From Emmonsiellopsis sp. PD_33 (taxonomy: Eukaryota > Ascomycota > Eurotiomycetes > Onygenales > Ajellomycetaceae): 34,624 bases of DNA. Under the pieces are notes generated by a model. That model searched no databases, had not been told where the DNA came from, and saw nothing but the letters and a program-made list of their open reading frames with translations. The position numbers and the translations under genes were made by a program. Of the stretch, positions 10,279-20,278 are shown one piece after another. The first letter of the stretch is position 1. The number at the start of each line of letters is the position of its first letter. The DNA is taken from positions 1-34,624 of the forward strand of contig JANTQF010000367.1 in NCBI GenBank assembly GCA_032988165.1, read 5' to 3'.

Positions 10279-13200
10279 CTACCGAGCGCACATTCTTTGC
10301 TGCAGGGTATTTAGCAGGTCACTTCTTCCCTTGAAGGATCCACCCAAAGCTTCCAACTCCTTTTTCGACATGGATCGTCTGATTTCTGCCGCCCTCCCGA
10401 AACCACCCCCTTGCGCCCTGCCTGCAATAAGTGCCATGAAGAGGCCGATGATGATACTCTTAGGGTCTTCAACGACATCATACACAGCCATGCCTGCGTC
10501 GCCGGCAATGCCGAGCATTGTAAGAAAGCGGCCAACTGTACCCAACCCAATGGCTCCCACTGCTTCGCCAACTGCCGGTATGAGCATCAAGAAGCCCATC
10601 AGGAATCCTAGGATCATCTCTTTCCTCTGCGCCTCCTCAATTTCGTCGGCAACCTCGCGGATCTTCTCCATTGACTTGACGGCGAATTCGGTCATGAAGA
10701 CAGGCATGTCAGTTGCCGTAGTCACGTCCGCCTCGATTTCAGGGAACAAGTATAGAGAAGACTCGAGTGCTGCCTCCTCCAACATGTCACGAATTTCAGT
10801 CAGATTCTTTAGTGCGGATGCAATTACTTCTTTCGGATTGGGGATTGTGACATCGTCTTTCCTCCTCGGGTAGTCGTCCCAGTAGGTCCGGCAGGCCGGA
10901 GGAGGCGTACGGCAGCCGGGGCTTGCATGAACGATGCGATCACCAAATTCGATCCAATCTTTATCTACCCCGGTCTTATTCAACAGGTCTGGATAAAATG
11001 CGTCTTCGTCCTGGAGTTTCCAGTACATCGGATCAGGACCTTTCAAAGGGTTAGAGGGAATCTCGTTAGGGCAGTCAGTTGGTCGTCTCCTCATGCCGGA
11101 TTTGCCTTTAGGGCAATTTTCACAGCCCCCGGAACAGGCCCATGCATTATTGCAATCGGAGCAGCATTGTACATGGACTTCTTTATCACAGTCCCAATAG
11201 TCGTCGGCGTGTTTTGTCATGTAGTCATCGATCTGCAGCACAATGCCATCTTTGGTATATTCCGCATATGTATGGAACTTGTCGTCGTACCCATCTTCAA
11301 GGAGGTCTTGGTACTTTTTCAGGGCAGCATCTAAAGTCTTAAACTGTACTTGTATGAGGTAGATGTCCATGCAGTGGTCAGGAATTTTATCCTTGTCCTT
11401 GTCGACATCCTCGAGGGTACGGTATGTTCGTTCTTCGCAAAGCTCCAACTCTGGTAACGGCGGAACTGTTATCATGGATTCCAAATCAATAGCCCAGTCA
11501 CTTGTGCCCCGGAAGTTGAGGTTTCAGTAAAACTCTTTGCGACTATTTTTCGTATTTTGGTCCATATACGCAACCCATTCCGTTTCGTTGTATATGAGGA
11601 TATTCGAGTCAGACCCGGGGTCATAGGATTTCTTCGCGCTGGGATTCTCATCAATAATCTCATATATCTCTGCATCCGATATGTAACCAGCTGTCTCGGT
11701 ACAACGTCCCTTTGTCGCAGCGGATTCTGGCCCGACAAATGTACACATAGCACCGGTACAGTCTTTATTTTCCATCTTGAATGAACGACCATAGCTACTA
11801 ACACCAACAACGACCTTGTTGGCCGGCATTCCTGCCTTAGTAATCATAGATAGGCTGCTTGTCGTTTCGGTGATGTTGACGTGGGAGCGAAGGCAGTTGC
11901 CGTCCGGAGGGCTTGCCCATTTATTTCCATGATCCCATTGGCCATGAAGGTCATAGCTGCGAGTTGGAGATATTAGTCTGAGAATGCTAGAGTTATGGAG
12001 AAAGATATACGTACGTCATATAGATAACATAATCAAGGACTGCCTCGAAGTCTTCAATTGGATGAAAACCGAGAAGATACCAGTAGGACGCTGGCGCGGC
12101 AATGGACAATGTTTTGCCTTCCGGTAATTGGTCCCGAACCATTTTAAGAAACTTGACGTAGTTCTTGCCATCATCTTCATTTCCTGGAGGGATCCCAGGT
12201 ATATCAGGGGCACCGGGATACTCCCAGTCAAAGTCGACGCCGTCCACATTATGATCCTGGATAAATTTGACGACCTCGTCGGCAAAGGATTGTCTGTTTG
12301 CATCCGTCACTCCCTCGCGAAAGATTGGAAACGTATCGAGTTCAGTAGAGAAAGACCAACCCCCGAAAGAAAGAACACGTTTGATACCGGTCAGGGCAAC
12401 AAAATTATCGAATTGAACCTGAACTTTGGAGACATCCACTTTGAAGTCTTTTGTAATATCCCCAAAAGCGAAGTGTATGTAATTGGCCTTTGTCTTGTCA
12501 ACGTTGGAAATGTCCATATTGAGACACGGACGGTCATCATTCCAGGCTTCAAAATAGACGACACTCATCTCATCGTCAACTTTTTCATCGTTGTTGACAA
12601 TATCGGTCCCACAATTGGATATGCAACCGTTTTCTCCAGGCAAAGCGGTCCCTGGAGCACCAGTGTTGGATTTTGAAGGAGTGCAAAATTCTTCTGTAAT
12701 CCCACACTGACCCCAGATATTGCAGCATGCGTTGAGTTTGCAAGGGTTGAGGTCAGCAAGGTCTGAATCTCTATTGGGTTTCTTAGTGTCGGGAACCTGG
12801 GGACCGCAGGCAGCATTTGAAATGGCAGCTGGCATGGGTGGATTTCCTTTGCTAAGGCAGATCTTGCTTGCAGCCATAAGGTTTTTGCATCCTGACCAGG
12901 CCCATGTATTCTTGTTGAAGGATTCCAAATCTTTGGTTGTGATCCCACTCTCGGAAGCAATTTTAGAGCACGAATCCCCTGACTTCGTGAGATAAGAAGC
13001 GCAGTTTCCGTCTTTGTCAGGTTTCGGTGCTAGATCAGGCAAATCACCTTCGGAACAACAAACAACCTTTCCAGGAGTAAGAGACGAGCAAAGGTCCTTC
13101 TGGGAGTTATATTTTGTAAATTTCTCGCCCGTTATGCCACACCTTGCGGCTAGTGATCCACACGAGTCTCCCGATGCTACCTTGATATAATCGCAGGCGT

Positions 13201-13984
13201 TGTCGTCCTCTGCACGAGCAATGAGCTGGTTGGCGGATTCCTTTGCTGTAACCGGAAGCTGTATATCCGTCCATTTGATCATATTGTCTCCACGGAGAGG
13301 AACGCATTCCCCCGAGGTCCACCGTTGGACAATATTTTGTACCTCGGACAATTCCCCATTGGTTTTAGCTACGATCCCAAGAACGTAGTTCGCATTGGTT
13401 CCACAGTATTGAGCTATAGCAGAACCGGAAACTTCATTTTTCTCAACATGGTCGATGAATTTCTGCAAGACGGCTTCCGATGCACCCGTGTTTTGTATGT
13501 GACTTCCAATATACACTCCAACGGCAGTGTTCTCGGCGTAACCAAAGGCGAATGTGTCCGCGCAGTTTGCGCTATTTGTAAGGTAGTGTTGAAGTTGCTT
13601 AGCTGCTGCAATGATGTGCTGTTCGTTTCCAGTAACACCGGGTCCAGATGTCATCATGTCGACAGCCGCCTTAATCTCGTCGCTAGCAGCACAGGAATCC
13701 GAAGTTATTTCCGCACGCTTCTGATTTGCCGTGTCGTCTGCTGTGCAAGCAAATATTTTGACACTAGTCTTCGGGTTTTCCAGTGGGTTGTGGATCGCGA
13801 AATCAAGCAGCATAGTTTGATTGCAAGAGCGAAGCCGCTCCACGCTTGAATACATTGTCCAGCCGGCAGGATCGTTTCCCGCACTGCTGCACGGCATAGG
13901 ACAGGCATTGAGGGCAGATAGATGAGAAATCTTGGCTATGGAAAGGCCGGGTATAACCGCGAGGGCGACCCAAATCGGTCGCAT
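10279..13984 (-). pseudogene. Secreted subgroup-C GH18 chitinase (killer-toxin-alpha-like) with internal TGA
   Basis: Exons 13984-12015 and 11956-10279, joined across a GTACGT-CAG intron, keep one frame for 1,215 codons except for a TGA at 11526-11524 (codon 801). In order: signal peptide (1-18), Cys-containing N-terminal region, two LysM domains (~263-309 and ~329-376), a ChtBD1 hevein-like domain (~390-435, with CCNIWGQCG), and a GH18 barrel from ~472. The catalytic DxxDxDxE motif is complete (D581, D584, D586, E588). The C-terminal ~400 residues include a Cys-rich patch and a hydrophobic Gly-rich region near GFLMGFLMLIPAVGEAVG, as in fungal subgroup-C chitinases related to the alpha subunit of yeast zymocin. 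The TGA lies just before the last barrel strand (GTSDWAIDL), so the truncated product would lose that strand and the whole C-terminus. Downstream sequence remains well conserved, so inactivation looks recent, or the stop is a sequencing error or is read through. Confidence 0.85.
11524..11526 (-). other. In-frame TGA inside chitinase
   Basis: The minus strand reads TAC TGA AAC here. The preceding residues (NSRKEFY) and following residues (NLNFRGTSDWAIDL) both fit the GH18 family in the same frame. No GT-AG pair of reasonable length removes the stop without also removing the conserved strand that follows. Confidence 0.9.
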
Positions 13985-15763
13985 ATTTGGTTGAAAGAGG
14001 GAATTTTCAGTATGATCGATATGAGTTTTGTATAAGTGAAAATAAAAGAGGAAAAATAAAACAGCAAACAATATGAACAGAAAAGAGTGTAAGAGTTTGT
14101 CGTTTAGAAGAATAAGCTGAAAAGTTTGCAATGGAGGTAGAAACGATGACCTAGCAGGCCTTTTAGACTAATATAACTTTGACTGATCAAAAATAACTGC
14201 CCAGCAAACTACTAATTTAAAGTAGTCCAGTGGGCTTTAATAGACGGTTGGGCAAAGCACCTTTGCCGGAATAGAGATTCTAACAATAGCCGCCACAAAT
14301 GGGCTGGTCTGCATGTTATGGTCGTGATCCCTCTCTCTACCAGGGATTCCCAGTATCCCCTCGGGAGGAATTGGTGGTAAGAGAAACCAACAACGAGAAT
14401 AGGGGAGGAGTATGTGCCGCGCATGGCGGCATTCGAGACACCAGGTTTGGGGCGGCGTAAGGGGGAGCCCCCAACCGGGGAACCAACCCCATCTGCCAGG
14501 AAACAAAATTCAGCCCCGGAAAGGCAGCTCTCTGGGGAGGGATCTGATACTCCGTAGAGACAATCAACCCTGTTTTGGAGACTGTAGAGTGATAGACCAT
14601 GACAAGCGTTGGTTTTGTTCAAGGAGCATAGGAAACGGTTCCACAGTAGGAGGCAGCCTACAGCTCGGGAGATATGAAACAAACCATCGCGGAAGGTCAT
14701 TAAAATGAAAACATAATCCTCGATAGATAGTAGGCTGAAAGCCGTTCCTATTCGCCGTCCTTGACCAAGGCGTAGCACAGCGGTGGCAGGGAGTTGGGAG
14801 ATGTCGTTGCGTTAAGGTTGATTGGACCAAGAGATCCCGTGGGTTAAGCGCCGGGGCCGGGTGTTCTTCCGTCTGCCGAGCTCGGAGGACTAGTTAACTA
14901 ACTAGTTAGGGTTAGTCAACTAGCCGCCCCCAGGGCCCCAACTTTATTTCCCCAGCCTTAGCGGCTGGCCCCAACAACACCCATCAAGACTACTTACTAT
15001 TTTGAGCAGTGTGACAACACCAACAGCCGGGCATACCTGCAGTATCAACAGGGTAAATGTTGGTACTTGCTGGGGTATGTCCAACCTGTTAAACGCTCGC
15101 AACTAGCAATTATAACTCGCCCCCAATCACTGGGCGGATCCTAGTGATTTTTTTTGCCTGCCGCAGAGCTGCTGGGCAATGGAAATGAATAGATTCACGC
15201 CAGCAAGCCCAGATCAACAGATATGGGCCCCATGCTTATCGTATTGGTGTTTTTACCGCCCCCTTGTCGGGTATCCGAATGTAACCTGGTTCGGATTACG
15301 GAGCGGATTGGCTTTCCCATTTTATCATGGAATGGGGAATCTCATGGCCACAAGCCCCCTGAAACAAATCAGGCAATCCTCTAATAGATGGATGCTAGTT
15401 GATGCCAGGACATGATGCATATTGTGATATTCATCCGCCCTTATATTCCCTGTCATTTTTTGAGAATGCGGCACAGCAGGCCTGGCAGCCCATTGGTTTT
15501 GGGGCCAATATGCTCAATGTTCTCCGTACCCCTATTTTCTATTTTCTATCATTATTTCATCTATCATAAAAACTGTGACACCGTTGCAGGGAGTTCAACC
15601 TACCCATCATTGTCACTCATATTCATCAACCATTTCAATTTTGCCAGAATTCATATATTCATACAAGCCACGACCTCTTACTTTTGTGATCCGGACATAG
15701 TTCTCCTACACGTTCTTTCTCCCTATCTTACTGTTATTATTATCACTACATACAACCCCAGAG
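13985..15763. other. Divergent intergenic region between chitinase and small secreted protein gene
   Basis: About 1.8 kb. It should contain both promoters. 14881-14925 is dense in TTAACTA/ACTAGT words, including a perfect 12-bp palindrome at 14898-14909. Open frames at 14212-14830 on both strands have no recognisable domain, overlap one another and lack typical codon bias, so they are not called. No TIRs or transposase were found. Confidence 0.5.
14898..14909. repeat. 12-bp palindrome CTAACTAGTTAG, copy 1
   Basis: A perfect 12-bp palindrome; with the following G it matches a second copy at 16863-16874. It lies in the chitinase/small secreted protein intergenic region. Confidence 0.8.
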
Positions 15764-16588
15764 ATGCAAATCGCCGTCCTTGTCTTTTTGTTTTACACCG
15801 TGGGCACCGCATTGGCGTTCCATGAGTATGGTGGTTATGAACGTTTATATTATTACTATGCATACCTCCTGGATGCTAAGATCAATAATGGGACTCCAAG
15901 GAAAATTGCGACTGGTTGCAAGAAGGGCGGTGGAATATGTGACTTCAATGAATTTCTTCGATTCATCAACATCCCAGCGCCAACGACAAATGTCCCCGGT
16001 CTCAAAGATCCATTCAAACCCAACATCGACGACACGGCTGATAAATTATTAGCTGGCGATTTTACGCGCGAATATAAACCTGATGTTATCCTGAGTGGAC
16101 TATCCAAGGACGATAAGATACCTTAGTTATTTCGAAGGGTGAGCTACAATTCTTAAAGTCGTTCCCGACGTTGTTATCCTTCGGAGGCTTCAAACTTCCA
16201 AGATGCTTACTGACGGGCCAACTTTATGTAGATCGCTGAATATATTAGTGGAAACCGCGACCTTGTTTCTCAAATGGCCCCCGATGAGTTTCGGAATGCT
16301 CGTCTAGCTATTCAGCGTGTTGGCTTCTTACGTGCCCACGAGAATTCGAATCATTGCCGTTTAGGGCTCGAGAAGGAACACGTCCGTGTCATCGATAAGA
16401 CCAAAACGCCTACTTATAAGGATCGGAACAAGAAATCAACCTATCAATTCGTGGATATTCATCGGACGGCGCTAAACAATCCAGGGGTAGATATCCGGGG
16501 AATGATAGATGAGCTTAACGAGAGCGATAAGCACCACAAGAATGTAATGGCGGCCAAGAAGGCATATGGCAATCTTTCGTGCCAGTGA
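15764..16588 (+). pseudogene. Small secreted protein of unknown function with internal TAG
   Basis: Exons 15764-16138 and 16232-16588, joined across a GTGAGC-TAG intron with a CTGAC branch point near 16210; both sides are phase 0. The reading frame is 243 codons long except for a TAG at 16124-16126 (codon 121), 12 nt before the donor site. An N-terminal signal peptide (MQIAVLVFLFYTVGTALA) is followed by FHEYGGYERLYYYYAYLLDA, a Cys pair (GC...GGGIC), and in exon 2 a charged region with two more Cys (NHC, near-terminal SC). No named domain recognised. It is transcribed divergently from the chitinase. Alternatively the first exon is a stand-alone 120-residue secreted protein and exon 2 is non-coding; the phase match and good splice sites favour a single broken gene. 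Confidence 0.65.
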
Positions 16589-16862
16589 CATGTCCTGGGG
16601 GGAAGGTGGTGTAGCGATGAGGATGGATTCCCTATGTAGTATTCTGGATTGTGATATGACTATTTCTAGCTTTCGAGTCGGAGATATTCTTTATTTGTTG
16701 GTATTGAAGGGGTTTGTTAGAATATCAATTTACTATTAAGATCCTCGGGAACCTGGATACAAGCCCAGGAGATATCTAAATATCGGCTACCATGATAGAA
16801 AATTCAGGCACCCAAGCCAGCCATTTTGTGGCGATAGGCGCGGCTATATCTCCCATAGCTAG

Positions 16863-16874
16863 CTAACTAGTTAG
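16863..16874. repeat. 12-bp palindrome CTAACTAGTTAG, copy 2
   Basis: Identical to the copy at 14898-14909, including the following G. The two copies bracket the small secreted protein gene, about 1.97 kb apart. Confidence 0.8.
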
Positions 16875-16881
16875 GCAACTT

Positions 16882-16935
16882 AAATTCTCTTGATGTCTGG
16901 TTAACTACAAATTCTCTTGATGTCTGGTTAACTAC
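16882..16935. repeat. Perfect tandem duplication, 2 x 27 bp
   Basis: Two identical head-to-tail 27-bp units, each beginning AAATTCTCTTGATG and ending GGTTAACTAC, at 16882-16908 and 16909-16935. The lack of divergence suggests a recent slippage event. Confidence 0.9.
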
Positions 16936-17298
16936 ATAGGTTATGGTTATGGGGATAACTATATTTAGAGTTGGTTGGTGACACGCAACCATGCTAACTT
17001 GAGGGTTATTACTACCTCATAACTAAGCGCCTGGGGTGGCCTTGTGATTCGTTTGGTCAATCACTGACTCACTGACTCAAAGCAAGGCAGCGTTAAATTG
17101 AGTTTTTATATCTCCGCACCCCCCCTCATTTCATCGGTTTCTGTCAGGATCATCCAGCCTCTCTCTCTGTGTGGTGTCAACAGCTACTACTTTCCCGTCG
17201 GAACCTCGATAATTACTACTTATCAAGTTTGCCAATTCCTACTTTGTCTCCTTAGATTCTGATTGGATCGACAGTGCCATTTGTATCCCATTCCTATC

Positions 17299-18898
17299 AT
17301 GTATCCTTTTGAGAACAAAGCTCTCATGAAGAAATATTCCTTCGACGACTGCCTCGCCGCCATTCGTGGCGAAAGGATCCCAAAATCCCTAGGCCATCCG
17401 ATGGCACGTCGATGCGTTATAAGGGGAATTCTCTATCACCCCGGCTTTGCCAAAGAACGACACGGCTGGGAACCATGGTTCACTCGAGCGCTCAACGCAC
17501 GCAGTATTATGAGCGATGAGATACCGGTCCTGGATTTGAACAAACCAGAGCATATCCCCTATTGTATCTGGTACCCGGAAACGGCGAAGGAGACAACGTA
17601 TCGTGAGCTCGCGCGCCGGTATCCATGGATGAAATATCACGTCGGGCGTGCGTGTGCGGTTGCTGGCTACTATGATCTGTACAAGGATCTGGATTTGTTA
17701 CCTGAAGTACATATCGCCGAGGAAGCGCGAGACAACGGCCATTCGACTATTTTCAACGATATCATGTCTGCAAAGAAGAAATATTCCATCATGGATGATT
17801 ATACCCGCACGGTAGATTTAGAAAAGAAGCCTACGGTTGCATGGTTAAATGGAGACACGGCTGTTCGGTCACATCTCGAGTTAAAGCGAAACTTTCACAA
17901 CCTAGCGGTCGGGAATAGGGAAGCGAAATGGGACACTGTTCCGGAGAATGAAAGTCTACTCCAAAATCATAATTGTGTCGGGGTGTCATTTTCTTCCAGA
18001 GATTATTTCGATATCACCGAAGACCAAAGAGTGGACGAGTATACCTCCGATGACAGTATAAAAGAAGATGTGACTCCACTTCTATACGCCGCTTCCCCAC
18101 GACCTGCCTCCGATACACAAGGACTTACTCATCCTAATGGCCGCATTCTACGGAGATGTCGATCGGTACGCACGCTTACGACGTCCAAAAGATGTTCAAA
18201 CTGAACATCGCTGCGTAATCAGGGGCATCTACCATAATACCATGTTCGCAAAGTGGTGGTCTTTACAACCAAACGCCAACGAGTACCAGAGGGCTATCAA
18301 TGCACGCTTCATCATGAACAATGCCATCTCACATATCACACCAGAAACACCAGACTGGCATCTCCCATCGTGCATCTGGTATCCTTCTCGCGCCGCTGAG
18401 TGGACATACCGAGAACTCGCCCGAATAAAACCGGTTATGAAGAAAACCGTGGCAAGAGCTTGTATTGTCGCCAATTACCAGGCGCTTTATGATGAACTAG
18501 ATGTCGGCCCCGACTATGAACTCATAGAAGAGGCCAAAGAAAGCGCCAACCCGCACTACTTGCAGCACCAAGAGCGTAAAATCGAGGAACAAGGGGGAAA
18601 TCGACCAGAGCCTTCCTCATGGATAAATGTTACGACTCGGCGGGATATGTTCGAGCATTCTTCAACTCGATTTTTCCGGAATGTGAGCGGGGAGACAGCG
18701 GAGACTGAGCCGTACAACCGTCCGTGGTTGTATGGTAACTATTGTGTCGACATGAATTTCGTCGAACTGAATGTCTGCCTTCCTGACGAAGTGAAAAGGG
18801 AACTCGAGGGCCTGAACATCTCCGATATCTGCGAATCCTATTCCTCCTACCGCGAATGGAAGGCAACGTGGGATCGCCGAAGTAGTAGTACTAGTTAA
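17299..18898 (+). CDS. Protein of two diverged ~250-residue repeats; frame change at the junction
   Basis: Unit 1 is open from ATG 17299 and stays open to 18204. Unit 2 is open in another frame from 18074 to a stop at 18896-18898. The units are clearly homologous. Shared landmarks are RRCVIRGILYH/HRCVIRGIYHN, ALNARSIM/AINARFIM, IPYCIWYP/LPSCIWYP, TTYRELARR/WTYRELARI, GRACAVAGYYDLY/ARACIVANYQALY and a later NHNCVGVSF/YGNYCVDMNF. Unit 2 begins with PPIHKDLLILMAAFYGDVDRY, which looks ankyrin-like. Joining the units needs either a 52-nt intron 18070-18121 (GTGACT...CACAAG, phase 0 on both sides, about 515 residues) or an indel. The proposed intron has a weak donor and no good branch point. I recall similar uncharacterised fungal proteins but no named family. 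No signal peptide or membrane helix is visible, so it is probably intracellular. Function unknown. Confidence 0.7.
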
Positions 18899-19233
18899 CG
18901 CTAGGATTTGATAGTTTTTTTTGTGTCTTCGTTAGCGGCGTTGCCATGACTTTTCAGATGCTCAGATACAGGAATGGTCAATCAATCATACTACTAGTAG
19001 TACTCACATCTTTTGCATTGTCATCAAATAGAGTTCAACGCGGCTACAACGCCTTATTATGGGAATCATGTGATCGCGGCAAACTGCCCCATCCAGAGCG
19101 CTCGATGAGATCATCAACCTTGGAAACCTTAATCAGACCCCAAAACGACAACCCCAACCTCGTTGCGAGACACCATTACAAGCTCAACGCAATAGACATT
19201 GGATAGCAAACCCCTAGGTTTATTGTTTCCACA
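18899..19233. other. Short intergenic region
   Basis: 335 bp. An open frame from 18946 to 19206 has no recognisable domain and weak codon bias and is not called. Otherwise nothing recognised. Confidence 0.45.
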
Positions 19234-19673
19234 ATGAAGGTCGCTGAAATCCTATCAGATCTTACCTCTCTAAAAGTTTGCGTATGGTTCCCCCACTGCA
19301 CCAACTCCCCTTGTGAAGGTTCGCCCCGGCTGCCGCTACTCCAAGCTACCAATTCCCATATACAAATACATTCCAGCTAACACTTCTCCCCTCCCTTACC
19401 CGGGGAATCTAATAGGGCCACAATGAAGCTCTCGCTCTCGTAAGCGTTCACAAAACTAGCCCAAACCAAGGCGAGTCCGACGCAACAGATCAGCCCGACC
19501 AGTCGCCGCGAAGCCAGGACTTGCAACGTGCAAAGGACCTCGTTGAACTCCATAATGATGTTACACTGAAGCAGCTCAATAGCCCTGGTGGCGGCTTGAA
19601 CGAGGAACTTCGGAAGGCGAGACGGGATGTTAGTCGTGTGCTGCACGAGCTGAAGGCACAAGGACCAGCTTAA
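19234..19673 (+). CDS. Small helical protein of unknown function (spliced, ~101 aa)
   Basis: Proposed exons 19234-19281 and 19416-19673 (TAA at 19671). The second exon is open in a frame with no ATG, so it is invisible to simple ORF calling. It encodes EALALVSVHK, an acidic/Gln/Pro linker, and an amphipathic helix rich in Arg, Lys, Glu and Leu (QDLQRAKDLVELHNDV, then LNEELRKARRDVSRVLHEL). The acceptor is strong: CTAAC branch point at 19376, pyrimidine tract, TAG at 19415. The donor GTATGG at 19282 is weaker, but the phase agrees (0/0) and the upstream exon starts with a well-placed ATG. An alternative start exon is the ATG at 19423 with a GTAAGC donor and an acceptor at 19513. Short fungal proteins with RAKDLVELH...RARxxVxRVL patterns feel familiar, but I cannot name a family. 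Confidence 0.5.
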
Positions 19674-20278
19674 GGATAGCACAGGTGATGGTCGATAACA
19701 GTTGAGAAGGCATTGGCGTGAGAAGCGGCTGGTCCCAGGACGCGACTCCATATGAGCGGGCTATTGTGGTAGCTACTGGATGTGTCATTTCCAGGGATAG
19801 GGTTACAAGCACCAGGCTTCACGATAATATTTAGGGGGGCATATATCTCTTTAAAGGTCGGCCGGGATCAAATTTCCACGAAGTTCGGACTGCCCCTAGC
19901 CCCCGAGACCCAGTGCCATGAAGCTACAGCTACAACGTGATAATGCCACGGCGAATTGCGGGGTATTTTTTGAGGTGAACCATGTCCATCGGAGATAGAA
20001 GGATGGGGATAGTTATGAGCCCTATATAGATATCAATTTCACAGTATTTATTTACCTTCCAATATTTATTCTATGTCCATATTACTCCTCCACGCTAAGC
20101 GCGCGCTAAGATTGAGAGTTGCGGGATAAATGTTAATCCGGTTCCAGCGCTTGGGGCGGGTAAATGCAGCCGCCGTTCAGCCCCATTCGTTCGGCGAGGT
20201 TGCCAACTCGAAGCTCGACCTCACTTCGAGCGCAACACACCGCCTGGCTCCCGTTTTCTGCGCAAACATATAGCCGCC
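19674..20278. other. Intergenic, upstream of the PWI/RS gene
   Basis: 605 bp with no recognisable gene. Antisense open frames at 19377-19812 overlap the small gene above and look like its shadow. The last 150 bp should contain the promoter and leader of the PWI-domain gene. Confidence 0.5.

Larger units (their letters stand above)
16589..17298. other. Intergenic region with short repeats
   Basis: About 710 bp. Contains the second CTAACTAGTTAG palindrome and a 2 x 27 bp tandem repeat, then a CT-rich leader (17115-17290) before the next ATG. No gene recognised. Confidence 0.55.

Noticed and set aside
11480..11560. An intron removing the TGA of the chitinase
   Set aside because: The only nearby GT-AG pair would be about 35 nt and would delete the conserved GTSDW strand region; phase and conservation argue for an uninterrupted exon.
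14212..14830. Open frames up to 188 codons on the minus strand and 98 on the plus strand
   Set aside because: They overlap one another in several frames, lack introns, domains and codon bias, and have no upstream signal; treated as chance frames in the divergent intergenic region.
18946..19206. 86-codon plus-strand frame after the two-repeat gene
   Set aside because: Has a hydrophobic stretch but no convincing signal peptide context or homology, and overlaps the upstream region of the better-supported small spliced gene.
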